NCBI RefSeq assembly: GCF_003601975.1
Contig: NZ_QZWZ01000017.1
Coordinates: 91,001-155,000 of the forward strand
Reading direction: 5' to 3'
Source: Mesorhizobium waimense
GTDB taxonomy: Bacteria > Pseudomonadota > Alphaproteobacteria > Rhizobiales > Rhizobiaceae
DNA length: 64,000 nt
The notes beneath the pieces were generated by a model. The model searched no databases. It saw only the letters and a list, made by a program, of their open reading frames with translations, and was not told the origin of the DNA. Made by a program: the position numbers and the translations under genes. Shown in pieces: positions 16,901 to 25,886 of the stretch (within the stretch, counting starts at the first letter, position 1; each line of letters opens with the position of its first letter).

Positions 16901-18772
16901 AACGGCAATCTTCAGCCCGGATGGCAACCAGGTGCTGACGGCGGGGGAGAACAGCGATGCAGCGCTCTGGGACGCTCGGACAGGAACGAAAGTCCTGAGT
17001 GTAAGCAGCGACGGATATGCGCGGGCTGACTTCAGTTCGGACGGTCGCAGCTTCGCGACGGCACGCAAGCACTTTGTCTCGATCTGGAATACCGCAGATG
17101 GCGCACTGACGCGGTCAATCCGGCTGAACTGCTTGCCCTACAGCCTGGCATTTAGCCCGGACGGAAGCCGGCTGCTGGCTGGGGCACCGCTTTCATACGG
17201 CGGCGGTACTTCCAGCCTCTACGATGTGTCGAAAGGAACCGAGATCGCAAAGTTGGCCGGCCACAAGAGCGACACGCAATTGAATGGCGTGATTTTCAGT
17301 CACGGGGGTCTGCGAATCGCCACGGTATCACTCGATGGCGCTGCCCGGATTTGGGATGGAGCGTTAGGAACGCTGCATGACCTGCTCGGCCAGGAGGTTT
17401 CGGGTTTGAAGCTGGCTGATATGGGTGCGGATGAACGCGACGAGGAGATGAACGGTGCTTTCACCCCGGACGACCGTTTCCTGGCGACCGCTTCAGTCAA
17501 TGGGCCGATCCGGATCTGGGACGTTGAACGCGCCTCGTTGGTTACGACGCTCGCCGGTCATGAATCTTTGGTCGAGCATCTGGAATTCAGCCCGGTTGAC
17601 AGCAACATTCTTCTCACTGCTTCGCTCGGCTGTGGGATGTCGACGGCGCCCTGACGGCCACGCTCTCTCATGAGTATAGGCCGACTTTCGCGGTCTTCAG
17701 TCCCGACAATGTCCACCTGCTGACCGGTGGCGGCGACAGCGCGGCGCATCTGTGGGATGTTGTGAGCGGGCGCGAGATAATCCGGCTCGATACCCATGAG
17801 ATCGTTCAACGCGCGACGTTCAGTCCCGATGGAAGGCGCGTCGCAACGGCATCTCTTGGGGGCCAGGTCCGAATTTGGGAGGTTGCCAGGGGATTAGAGA
17901 TCGCCCAATTCCGATCGCATGGCGGACTGATCCAGATCCAGTTTGATCGCGATGGCAAATCGCTGGTTTCCGCATCGATCAACGGTACCGCGCAGCTGTG
18001 GGACGCGGCTACCGGTACCGAGCTGGCCGCGATCAATACAAGCAGCAAGCTGCCGCAGGCCATTCTTAGCCCTGACGGACGTCTGATCCTCGCGGCCAGG
18101 GAAGACAATGCGGGCCACCTCCTGAAGGCGGGCGGGGCTGAGCTTAAGGCTCTTCTGGGGCATCAGGATCGCATCACGGCAGCGGCCTTCAACCCGGACG
18201 GTCGGCTGGTCGCCACTGGCTCGCGCGACCACACGGCCCGAATTTGGTCGACCACGGACGGAGCAAACGTCGTAACGCTAGAGGGACATACCGACGAGGT
18301 GACGGTGGTCGCCTTCAGCCCCGACGGTCGGTCGCTGCTGACTGCCTCACGCGACGGAACCGCCCGGATCTGGAGCGTCTCTGGCGGACGGGAAAGGGCC
18401 GTTCTTAGGGGCCACGGCGGCGCGGTGGACAGCGCCCAGTTCAGTCCCAGTGGTTTGTATGTCGTGACCGCGTCGTCCGAAGATCGCACGGTCCGGCTAT
18501 GGGCGACGCAATCGGGGCGCGAGATTGCCGTCCTTGCCAGCCAGGACGAAGCGGCCGTTCGACCGGGCCTTACACGCGTAGCTTTCAGTTCCGACGGGAC
18601 CCAGGTCGCAATTGTTTCCGGCGAAGAAAGGGTCCGTATCGTTCGCGTCTTCCAGACACCCAACGACCTCATTGACTTCGCCCGGCGCACCGTGCCTCGC
18701 GAACTCACCTCTTGCGAGCGGCGAAGCTTCTTCCTTCCTGAAGACCCTGCAACTGGTACTTGTCCGGGTTGA
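13977..18772 (+). pseudogene. Giant winged-helix / degenerate cyclase / STAND NTPase / WD40 protein, one frameshift
   Basis: About 1600 residues. In order: an OmpR/CadC-type winged helix (LRHQTFAVLRHLLENADRVI through VPRRGYRLVLP, ~20-110); a class III cyclase-like domain (~118-285) with the metal Asp lost (ILAAEVAAEG, SAEESVVAEF), hence probably only a sensor; a STAND NTPase (~295-700) with Walker A GMSGCGKSSLLRAGLLPSL and Walker B LLVAIDQLEELF; a coiled coil; one membrane segment near 800 (AAIVAIMLALMAGAGALVAF); and ~16 WD40-like units ending LTSCERRSFFLP. The frame breaks at ~17621-17630 inside a WD unit (a small deletion before RLWDV) and continues to 18772. TTG 13977 is chosen because GAGGGA precedes it by six bases; TTG 13944 is also possible. 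It is divergent from DUF1194. Signal-responsive assembly is inferred; the target is unknown. Confidence 0.85.
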
Positions 18773-19039
18773 TGTGGGCAACGGGGTCAGATTTTGCCGC
18801 TTGAGCCGGCCGCTGCAACGGGCAACTTAGCGCTCATGTCGGTCGTTCAGGTCTGCACCGTCGGCTCCTGAAAGCAGACCTCGTCGCTGACGGCATTGGA
18901 AGTCTTCGTTGCGCAAAGCGGATGTGGATGCGCGAACGGCTTCCCATCTGGACGTCGACAGAACCAGCTACGCGTGAAAGCTGGACATCGACCTGCAGCG
19001 GCTCGGACTATACAAAGTCCAACGAAGTTGCAGCTATAG

Positions 19040-19415
19040 TCACCTTTTCGACCGGCGCCAACCATCCGCGCGCGCCTCATCTTCTGAACAGAACATTCGC
19101 GCAACCTTGGCAGGACTGATCACTGTCTCGTCATAGAAACGCTGGCCGGGGAGGTGGGTAGATGCGAACGCCCTTGTTGCTGATGCTGCCCTTGATGTCG
19201 TATGAGCCGGAGTTATTCGTGGTTTCAGGCTTAGGCGCCTGCTGTGCAACACGCCATTCCCAAAGAAGCTGAAACTCGCCTTGCCAGATCCCGCGCTTGG
19301 CCAGCCGAGCTTCGTCCTGGTGGCCCGCGTAGGCGCCGCCCGAATGCTGCGGCCAAGTCCATTGCGTGGCCGGCGTTGACCAGCCATCCTGCCACCGCCG
19401 TGCCGTCGCAGGCCA
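19040..19415 (-). pseudogene. Decayed staphylococcal-nuclease-like (thermonuclease) gene, C-terminal part
   Basis: Three frames must be joined: DGTAVAGWLVNAGHAMDLAA; then YAGHQDEARLAKRGIWQGEF, WEWRVAQQAPKPETTNNSG and YDIKGSISNKGVRIY; then HLPGQRFYDETVISPAKVAR and MFCSEDEARADGWRRSKR. This is the order seen in rhizobial SNase homologues with a C-terminal calcium-binding-like extension. The frame change at the RIY/HLPG join is explained by one extra C. The N-terminal catalytic part is not recognisable. It lies in the 733-bp interval between the WD40 gene and the LuxR-TPR gene; 18773-19039 and 19416-19505 hold nothing else I can support. Confidence 0.65.
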
Positions 19416-19505
19416 TCACCCGTTCCCGCCGTTCGGGTTGGAGCCCGCCATGACGCAAGTTGACACGGAACCGGACCTTATGCGCCAAATGTCATCCTCG
19501 ATGGG

Positions 19506-20920
19506 TCACTTCCACGGCAGTCCTGCTGCGCTGAGGCGTGACAACAGGTTATTTCTGAACTCCGGACCGCGCGCTTGCTGCAATTGATCGACATGCTTGC
19601 CGGTCAACGTGGGCGACTCGCGCGAGACGAACGACACGTCATTCCGCGCAGACTTGAGATCGCCCATCCCGATGTATGATGCAGCCCGCAGGAGCCGTGC
19701 CCAGTGGTATTCAGGCAGGACCATCAGAAATCGATCAAACGAGGCAGTCGCGGCGTTATAGTTCCCCGCGGCGTATTCGGCATCGCCCCTGAACAGAAAG
19801 ATCGGATGATAATTCGGACTGAGAAGGTCGGCCCGCGCGAAAGCTGCCTGTGCACCTTCGAGATCTCCGGCGTAAGTCAGCCCGATTCCCAGCCAGGTAC
19901 GGCACTCTGCATCGTTCGGATTGAGTGCGATGGCCCGCCGCAGGCAGCCAAGGCCCGTCTGCAAGTTTCCGAGATAAGTCTCGGCCAATCCGAGAGCACT
20001 GTGCAGAGATGCTTCCCGGTCATGGCAACAAAGTCCGGCCCGCGCCTCATCACCAGCCCGGCGAAAGGCCTGGATGGGTTCACTGGACCATCCGTTGAAG
20101 CAGGAGTGGAAATCGACCCAGGCAAGAGTCTCCCTTATCAAGGCATGCTCTGGCTCGGCGGCGAGGAGCCTTTCACAGAGACGCCGCGCTACGACCATGC
20201 CTTTCGCCGTCGGCCGTTCGACGTGGTAAAACGCCTTCAGATAGAGCTTGTGGTGCTGAATTGCTTCCTCGAGGGCGGGCGGGCCTGCCGCATGCTTCAT
20301 CAACACCTGGAAGAGGTTTCCGCTGATCACGCCTGTCAATTCGCCATGCGATGACGTCTGGGCGAGATCATATCTTGCGCTCCAGACCTCGACTTCCTCC
20401 TCGGCGTCCACGAGATGCGCGAAGGCGTGCGTGGCCTTGTCCTGGCTATGGACCGCGACTTCCAGGACATAGTTGGCTCCCGTGGTCCTGCCGATTTCCT
20501 TGACAGTGAGATGCCGCTTCGCGAGCGCGAACATTGTGGCCGCTGCGACGATTCCGATCTGGGAGAAGCGGCCGAGCTCTGCGGTCAACGCGCGCGTCAA
20601 CGCATCCGCATCGGTCCTTGTTTTGCCGAACTGACCCTTAACCGGCATCACCGCCAGCCGCGGTTTTCCGCTTTGATGGGGTGACAGCCCGCCCGGCCTA
20701 GCGCCGGAAGCGCCGGCAAAGTACGCCGCGAGCCCGATCTTGGTCCGCACCCCAAGTTTTCCGTAGATGGTCGCAAGGTGAGTGCGAACAGTGGCCGGAG
20801 CAATGAAAAGCGCCTTGCCGATCTCCCGATAGGTCAGGCCGGCGGCAAATTTTTCCGCGACCTCGCGCTCGCGACCCGACAGGCGACAAGCGTTTGAGCT
20901 TTCGAAGCGCCGAGCACCAT
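19506..20920 (-). CDS. LuxR-type HTH / TolB-like / TPR regulator, probable frameshift near the start
   Basis: The main frame holds a LuxR HTH (RLSGREREVAEKFAAGLTYR, EIGKALFIAPATVRTHLATI, YGKLGVRTKIGLAAYF), a linker, a TolB-like region (PRLAVMPVKG, then TGANYVLEVAVHSQDKATHA) and tetratricopeptide units (CLRRAIALNPNDAECRTWLG and following). In this frame no start codon lies upstream of the HTH before a stop. The best start, ATG 20920 (MVLGASKAQT), is one frame off, so a 1- or 2-base indel near 20885-20890 is likely. A GTG inside the HTH (20750) would yield 414 residues without DNA binding. Probable cytosolic regulator; the target is unknown. Confidence 0.7.
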
Positions 20921-21067
20921 TGTGGACCCCCGTCCTTCTAAACCCCTCCGTAGCGGAAGAATGCTACAAATGCACTAGGCCGAATACCGCATCTGCCCGA
21001 TTCCGCCGCAGGCTCGCACGGCGCAAGCTTCCCCAACGGCAACAAACAATCAGCTAAGGGGGATTCC

Positions 21068-21442
21068 ATGCGTTCTGTATCCATAGTGCTGGCATGCACG
21101 GTCTTGGGTTATTCCGCCCAACCGTCGCCTTCTTTCGCAAGCGGGTGCCGACAGTTGCTGGAATCAAACGTGAAAATCGCCAGCATGCATGCCTATGCCA
21201 GCATCTTGGCCAATGCTGCTCGCAACGGCTGGAACTACACGCCTGAATCGATCGTCAGCGGCTCGAAGCGTCACTTCGAGGAGATGAGCCTCCAGTTGAT
21301 CGCAGCCGGTTATGAGATCGTCCCCGCCGACGCTCACCCGCACTGCGCCAATCTGAACAGGGCGGAAGACAACAAGAGCACGATGACCGAGCCGAACACC
21401 GAAGGAAGCCCGAACCATCGACCGCGGCCTAACCCAAGCTGA
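21068..21442 (+). CDS. Small exported protein, hypothetical
   Basis: ATG 21068 follows AAGGGGGA. The 124-residue product has a signal peptide (VSIVLACTVLGYSAQPSPSF then ASG) and a mature part with two cysteines (SGCRQLL and HPHCANL) that could form a disulfide, plus a polar, low-complexity tail rich in Pro, Asn and Arg. No family is recognised. It lies upstream of a scrambled EamA gene fragment. Confidence 0.55.
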   Translation: MRSVSIVLACTVLGYSAQPSPSFASGCRQLLESNVKIASMHAYASILANAARNGWNYTPESIVSGSKRHFEEMSLQLIAAGYEIVPADAHPHCANLNRAEDNKSTMTEPNTEGSPNHRPRPNPS

Positions 21443-21487
21443 TCTCACCGCGCGCCATATAACACCAGCTTTTGTCGAGACATCGAT

Positions 21488-21584
21488 ATGTCGAAGGTGC
21501 AGGCCAACTGTCTGCTGCTCGGCGCTGAGCGGATCGAGATGATCCAGCACGTCTTCTGCGTGCGCTGCCTGATCGCGGGGTTCG
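21488..21584 (+). pseudogene. Scrambled copy of the 5' end of the EamA gene at 22339, with an internal inversion
   Basis: 21488-21519 is nearly identical to the first 32 bases of the gene at 22339. 21520-21560 is the reverse complement of 22406-22447, with one substitution and one deleted base. 21561-21584 resumes in direct orientation, matching sequence from 22454. The intervening bases 22371-22405 are absent. The result is a ~97-bp rearranged duplicate that cannot encode the transporter. Confidence 0.85.
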
Positions 21585-21591
21585 TTTATCA

Positions 21592-22332
21592 ATGACCATC
21601 CATGACCTTCCCGATGCCGCCGGAGAGCCGGGCGACACTTCAGGCCTGTCGCGGTTCGCCGCGGCAATCCGTTCACGCATGGTAGGTCCCGGAGGATATT
21701 ACAATCTCGGCAATGGGCTCGGGCTGGCGACGGGCGTCACGGTCCAGATCGTTGCCGTGCCGCCGGGTTCCGCCCTGAGTGGCTATGCCGCGCTCCTTGA
21801 TTATTTCGTCGGCAGCATCGCTGCCCTGTCGCTCACCCTGGCCACGCTGGTCTTCTTCTGGAGCGGCGAGATCTACTGCCGCGCCTGGGCCAGGAAGCCG
21901 CCCCCAGACGCGTCCCTAAACCGCCTTGGCGACATGACGTCGGGGGTCGGGGCGATCGGACTCGGCATCGCCCTGTTCCTGTTCGGCGAACCTGTGCTTG
22001 CGGCGACCTCGGGCTTGCTGCATGCGCTCGGCAAGTTCGGCAGCGCCTTCGAGGACGGCAAGCCGTTGCCCGGCTGGCCAGCCAACTGGCCCAATCCGTT
22101 CCGGAGTGCCGTTCTGGCCAGCCGCCTGCCGGCGATGGTGTCGGCCGCGGTGGGGAGCGGCGGTGCCCTGCAACTGGCATGGTCGGGCGCTTCCTGGACG
22201 CTCGTCGCAGCGCCGCTGACATTGCTTGTCTGCTATCTGCTTTGGGCCAAGGCAGACCTGTTGCTGCTGCTCCAGGAGGTGCGAGCCGGGAGCGCGCTGG
22301 CATCGTCCTCCGGCAACCGAGATCGAATGTGA
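21592..22332 (+). CDS. Integral membrane protein, hypothetical
   Basis: The 246-residue product has about five hydrophobic segments (YAALLDYFVGSIAALSLTLA, GVGAIGLGIALFLFGEPVLA, WTLVAAPLTLLVCYLLWAKA and others) separated by polar loops. A GPGGYYNLGNGLGLATGVTV stretch precedes the first membrane segment. I do not recognise a family. It ends six bases before the EamA transporter start, so the two are probably co-transcribed; a role in transport or as a membrane partner is possible but unproven. Confidence 0.7.
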   Translation: MTIHDLPDAAGEPGDTSGLSRFAAAIRSRMVGPGGYYNLGNGLGLATGVTVQIVAVPPGSALSGYAALLDYFVGSIAALSLTLATLVFFWSGEIYCRAWARKPPPDASLNRLGDMTSGVGAIGLGIALFLFGEPVLAATSGLLHALGKFGSAFEDGKPLPGWPANWPNPFRSAVLASRLPAMVSAAVGSGGALQLAWSGASWTLVAAPLTLLVCYLLWAKADLLLLLQEVRAGSALASSSGNRDRM

Positions 22333-22338
22333 CGGCCC

Positions 22339-23226
22339 ATGTCGAAGACACAGGCCAACTGTCTGCTGCTGCTTGCCGCCGCCTTCTGGGGGTTCGGCAA
22401 CGTCGCGCAGAAGACCGTGCTGGATCATCTCGATCCGCTTAGCGCCGTAGGCATGCGCTGCCTGATCGCGGGACTCTTGGCCGCGCCGCTGATGATGCTC
22501 GAACGGGGAAGAAGGCTCGAACCGGGCTACTGGACAAGTCTCATCAAAGTCAGCGCGCTATTTTCAATTTCCATTGCCATCCAGCAGGTCTCCTATCTCG
22601 GCACTTCGGTCACCAATGCGAGTTTCCTGGTGAGCACGGCAACGGTGATGACCCCGCTTGCGGCGTGGTTCCTGATCGGTGAACGACCGACCGCGGTCGT
22701 CGGCCTTGCGGCGGGCGTGACATTGGTCGGCGTGCTGCTTCTGTCCGGAGGATTGACCACCAGCTTCAGTCAGGGCGATCTCGCAGCGATACTTTCGGCC
22801 GCATGCTACGCGCTTTGGATGGTCGAGCTCGGCCGCCATATGCAAACCCACGGCGCTCCGGTCACTGCTGCCGCCGCTCAATTCCTCGGCGCAGCCGTCA
22901 TCACCCTGCCGTTTGGCGCCCTTCACGGTAATCTATCGATGGCTGCCATCAGCGGCGCGGCTCCGGAACTCGCGGTGCTCGGCATCTTCTCGACCGCGGC
23001 CGCCTTCGGCATCCAGACGATCGCCCAACGGTTTACCTCGGCCAGCCATGCCGCCGTGATCGTCAGCGCAGAGAGCGTGTTCGGAGCGATAGGCGCGGCC
23101 ATGTTTCTTGGGGAGCGGCTGTCGTCTGTCGGGGCTCTCGGGGCTGCGATCGTACTTGGAGCAATCATCTTGCTGTCGCTGTCAGTGCATAGATCCGAAA
23201 TTGCAAAGCCGGTGCCGGCAGGCTGA
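22339..23226 (+). CDS. EamA/DMT-superfamily transporter
   Basis: The 295-residue protein has ten hydrophobic segments in two EamA repeats. The first begins ANCLLLLAAAFWGFGNVAQK; the second begins near AILSAACYALWMVELGRHMQ and ends with SAESVFGAIGAAMFLGERLS, the conserved glutamate-containing helix of the family. Such proteins export or import metabolites by proton coupling; the substrate is unknown. A rearranged duplicate of its 5' end lies 850 bp upstream. Confidence 0.9.
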   Translation: MSKTQANCLLLLAAAFWGFGNVAQKTVLDHLDPLSAVGMRCLIAGLLAAPLMMLERGRRLEPGYWTSLIKVSALFSISIAIQQVSYLGTSVTNASFLVSTATVMTPLAAWFLIGERPTAVVGLAAGVTLVGVLLLSGGLTTSFSQGDLAAILSAACYALWMVELGRHMQTHGAPVTAAAAQFLGAAVITLPFGALHGNLSMAAISGAAPELAVLGIFSTAAAFGIQTIAQRFTSASHAAVIVSAESVFGAIGAAMFLGERLSSVGALGAAIVLGAIILLSLSVHRSEIAKPVPAG

Positions 23227-23311
23227 AGATAGTCCCTTGGCGGTTCAAGTGGGGTGCTCGTGGGCGACGTATCTGGACCGTCACGGATTGAGGATCGAGC
23301 AAGGGTGGGCA

Positions 23312-23704
23312 ATGGGCACGATACCGCGTTTGGGACTAGCCGGGACGCTTGCGACTGCGATGTTGTGGGGTCTCCAGGCAAACGCCGCAGACGTTGACGC
23401 GGCGATAGTATTCGCGGTCGATTTCTCGTCGTCAATCGATCCCGATACCGCCGAGCTGCAGCGTGAGGGTCATGCTGCGGCAATCACTTCGCCGGAGATC
23501 ATTGCGGCCATTGCCCGCAACCATTTCGGCTGCATCTCCATTATATATTTCGAATGGTCAGGTCCGGGGCATATGCGAACCGTGCTACCATGGACAAACG
23601 TCTGCGGACTTGAAGATGCAGAAGCCGCTGCAGAGGAAGTAAAGGGTAAGGCCTTCGTTCACATAGCCGACGGTCGTCGCCTGCGGCCAGCCGTCCGGCC
23701 TTAG
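23312..23704 (+). pseudogene. DUF1194 protein gene, 3'-truncated
   Basis: ATG 23312 opens a signal peptide (LGLAGTLATAMLWGLQANAA) followed by the first third of DUF1194: AAIVFAVDFSSSIDPDTAEL (DxSxS), HFGCISIIYFEWSGPGHMRT, and VLPWTNVCGLEDAEAAAEEV. Family similarity ends at about 23635, where the sequence becomes the antisense of a truncated flavin-binding gene; the frame then reads on to a chance stop at 23704. It is related to, but clearly diverged from, the complete DUF1194 gene at 12935-13795. Confidence 0.75.
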
Positions 23705-23773
23705 CGTTGCAATCGTCATGATCCGATGCTGATCCAACAGCGTCTCGATCTTGTTCCTGATCTCTTCGTTCAT
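23585..23773 (-). pseudogene. Pyridoxamine 5'-phosphate oxidase-like protein, N-terminal stub
   Basis: From 23773 the minus strand encodes MNEEIRNKIETLLDQHRIMT, IATLRPDGWPQATTVGY and VNEGLTLYFLC, the N-terminal strand pattern of the pyridoxamine-phosphate-oxidase-like split-barrel flavoproteins. Family sequence stops at about 23632, exactly where the DUF1194 fragment on the other strand begins, and the frame ends shortly after at 23585. About two thirds of the domain is missing. The region 23774-24040 next to it holds no gene. Confidence 0.7.
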
Positions 23774-24040
23774 CCGTTGTCTCCAGCGTCATTGCTGACA
23801 TCAACGCAATGGCGGGCAAGCGCGCCTCGGCCGCAATGGCTGATCCGGGTCAGGGCTTGCGGTAGAAGTCCTCCGTACGAAGAGCAGGCAAGGATCGACT
23901 CCGGTCAGTGGCTGATGGTCAGCTTATGAGACGCGCTGCCAATGACCGGTAGTGGCGCGACCGAGGCGGCCTGGGCATCGGCTCGGACTGTACCGCGGCG
24001 GAGCGTTCAACTTCTCAATCGGGTGGAAAGCGGAGCGCAC

Positions 24041-24793
24041 TTATCTCGCGCCCGCTGCTCCGAAGATCCTTCGGACGACCTTGTCAGCATCCGCATCAAA
24101 GCAGCGGCCGTGACTGAGCACGATCCGCCGAGGTCGCCATGATTGAATCTTTCCGATCGCAGCGTTCGCCTTCCCTCTCTGGACAAGCAGCGGCACACGC
24201 ATGCCGAAGAATATTCGGCCGTAGGGATGATACATCCCGGCAAGCTTGGTGGCCGTTCGCCATGGCTCGGCAATCTTGTTCAATTCGATGTTAATGATCG
24301 TGTCGGTGAGTATCAGCGTTCTTGAGACCTTGTGGAAGAAAATGAACTCCTTGAAATAGCCGCCAGGAAAGAGCAGCTGATCGATCTCCCGACGCCATTC
24401 TTCCGGCGCCCTGACGTCGAGGTCTCTCGTAAAGTCGACATCCACGTGCCGTGCCCGTGCCCGCCGGCGCACGCGTGGCGATGCCCAGGCGATCGTGTCA
24501 GGAAACGCTCTCGCCCATTCCCCGATGTGCGCATAGTGGAACTGGTTGGGCGACACGAGATGGCGAACCCTACCCAACCCGCGCAGCTCCTTGGCCAGCC
24601 TCTCGTCAAACTTGATCGGCGAATGGAGGAAGAGGTGGCCAGTCGAAAGGCGCACCACTGTCATTCGGGTCGTGAACGGGAGCGGCAGCCTGATTCCGCC
24701 TACAGTCAAATATTCGAATGGACCGTCGACGATGCCGATATCCGGCGCCAGCGGCTTATAGACGTTGATGGGTTCGTAGAGAGAGGCGCCCAT
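24041..24793 (-). CDS. DUF4336 protein (metallo-beta-lactamase-fold-like)
   Basis: From ATG 24793 (MGASLYEPINVYKPLAPD) the product has 250 residues with DUF4336 landmarks: IWIVDGP-type start (IGIVDGPFEYLTVGGIRLPL), RMTVVRLSTGHLFLHSPIKF, HLVSPNQFHYAHIGEWARAF, and a C-terminal RRIVLSHGRCFDADADKVV. The fold is related to metallo-hydrolases, but the HxHxDH motif is not preserved (FHYAHIGEW), so catalysis is uncertain. A TTG at 24829 is a possible longer start. Apparently intact, with no operon partner. Confidence 0.8.
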   Translation of the reverse strand: MGASLYEPINVYKPLAPDIGIVDGPFEYLTVGGIRLPLPFTTRMTVVRLSTGHLFLHSPIKFDERLAKELRGLGRVRHLVSPNQFHYAHIGEWARAFPDTIAWASPRVRRRARARHVDVDFTRDLDVRAPEEWRREIDQLLFPGGYFKEFIFFHKVSRTLILTDTIINIELNKIAEPWRTATKLAGMYHPYGRIFFGMRVPLLVQRGKANAAIGKIQSWRPRRIVLSHGRCFDADADKVVRRIFGAAGAR

Positions 24794-25189
24794 GTGTTGT
24801 CGACCGCGAACATGCTGGGAACTGCCCAAACTACCGCGCGGGGCGCAGCCTGGCTAGCAGGCTAATTGTCCGCTTGGGGCCGGGAGCGGACCGGCAGCTT
24901 CTAGGCTGCAGACGTTAGCAGGCCGACATTCCGCGCTCCGCGAAATGCTCGCCCTGCGACCTCCCAAACTGTAGGTCTAGTCGGCACTTCGGGCCGGCGC
25001 GAGACAACCACATCAGCAAGCGTCCGAGCGTGGCGAGCATGTAGCGAACGCCGAAATCCCCCTGGCCTAGCCAGCGGTCTTCCCGATGCTGCGTTGGATC
25101 GCCGAACGACTGCATGACTTAGAGGAAGTCCATATACCCTTAGGAGCGCCTTCCGCGGGCGCCATAGGATGCGTCCGATGCCTCGCAAA
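24794..25189. other. About 400 bp without a recognisable gene
   Basis: A minus-strand frame at 24915-25115 could encode 66 residues (MQSFGDPTQHREDRWLGQGD and on), but it lacks a good ribosome site and any family resemblance. I see no RNA gene or terminator. Confidence 0.3.
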
Positions 25190-25534
25190 TCAAAATCCGT
25201 CGGGAGGAGCAAAGAAGCAGTTTGCGTGATCTTCGGTTGGGTGCAAGCAAATGTGAAAATGGCTGTCTCCGGACGGAATGGTGTCGCCATACGGAATTCG
25301 GAAAAAGTGTTGCCTTGTGACGAGGTGATGGTCGCCCGGATTGAGCAGCACTCTGAAACCATCAGGGCCGGTGCTCACACTGGTATTCGGAATTTCCTGG
25401 CAATCGCCTCTCTCTTGGTCGCCTCGGCAGCAAGCGGGTGGATAGGTCCATCCCGATTCGATGTCGTGGGCGCCAGCGCCATTCCAGCAAGACAGCATCG
25501 CTAGGGTAGCTGAGAAACACCAAGCGCGATTCAT
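25190..25534 (-). CDS. Small secreted Cys-rich protein, hypothetical
   Basis: The 114-residue product starts with a signal peptide (MNRAWCFSATLAMLSCWNGA then GAHD). The mature part reads DIESGWTYPPACCRGDQERG, with a paired CC, then DCQEIP, HFHICLHPTEDH and NCFFAPPDGF at the end. The Cys/His content and conserved-looking termini resemble a recurrent rhizobial family of small periplasmic proteins of unknown role, perhaps metal binding. It appears complete. Confidence 0.7.
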   Translation of the reverse strand: MNRAWCFSATLAMLSCWNGAGAHDIESGWTYPPACCRGDQERGDCQEIPNTSVSTGPDGFRVLLNPGDHHLVTRQHFFRIPYGDTIPSGDSHFHICLHPTEDHANCFFAPPDGF

Positions 25535-25886
25535 CTGTCGTGTTCCGGCGGACAGCAGGTGGCAAATCCGCCGGCAAGTGTGAGCGAAGTCCTGCCGGAT
25601 GTAACGAAAGGACTCCGATCAAAGGGCGATATTTCCCCGATCGGCATCTTCGCAGGGCTCGGAACTCAGGTTAACAAAATGGCACTGAAAGGCCCCGCTC
25701 GTAGCCCAAGCGAAGGAGAGGCTCCCTTCCCTCTCTCGGAAAGCGTTTCCGATGCGCGTCATGCGAGTCGTCGCCTTGCCGCGTTCAACCCCGCGTCGCA
25801 ATAAGAACGCACCGAGGAGGCTGGGAGAGGACCGGCGGCTTGTGACAGCGCTGCACCTGCGCGCGGTTCGGTCCGCGCTGGCTGGC
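25535..25886. other. About 350 bp without a recognisable gene
   Basis: It lies between the start of the Cys-rich protein gene and the end of the winged-helix TPR gene, both on the minus strand. Frames exist on both strands but none shows a domain, signal peptide or good start, and no hairpin with a T-tract is obvious. Confidence 0.3.
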
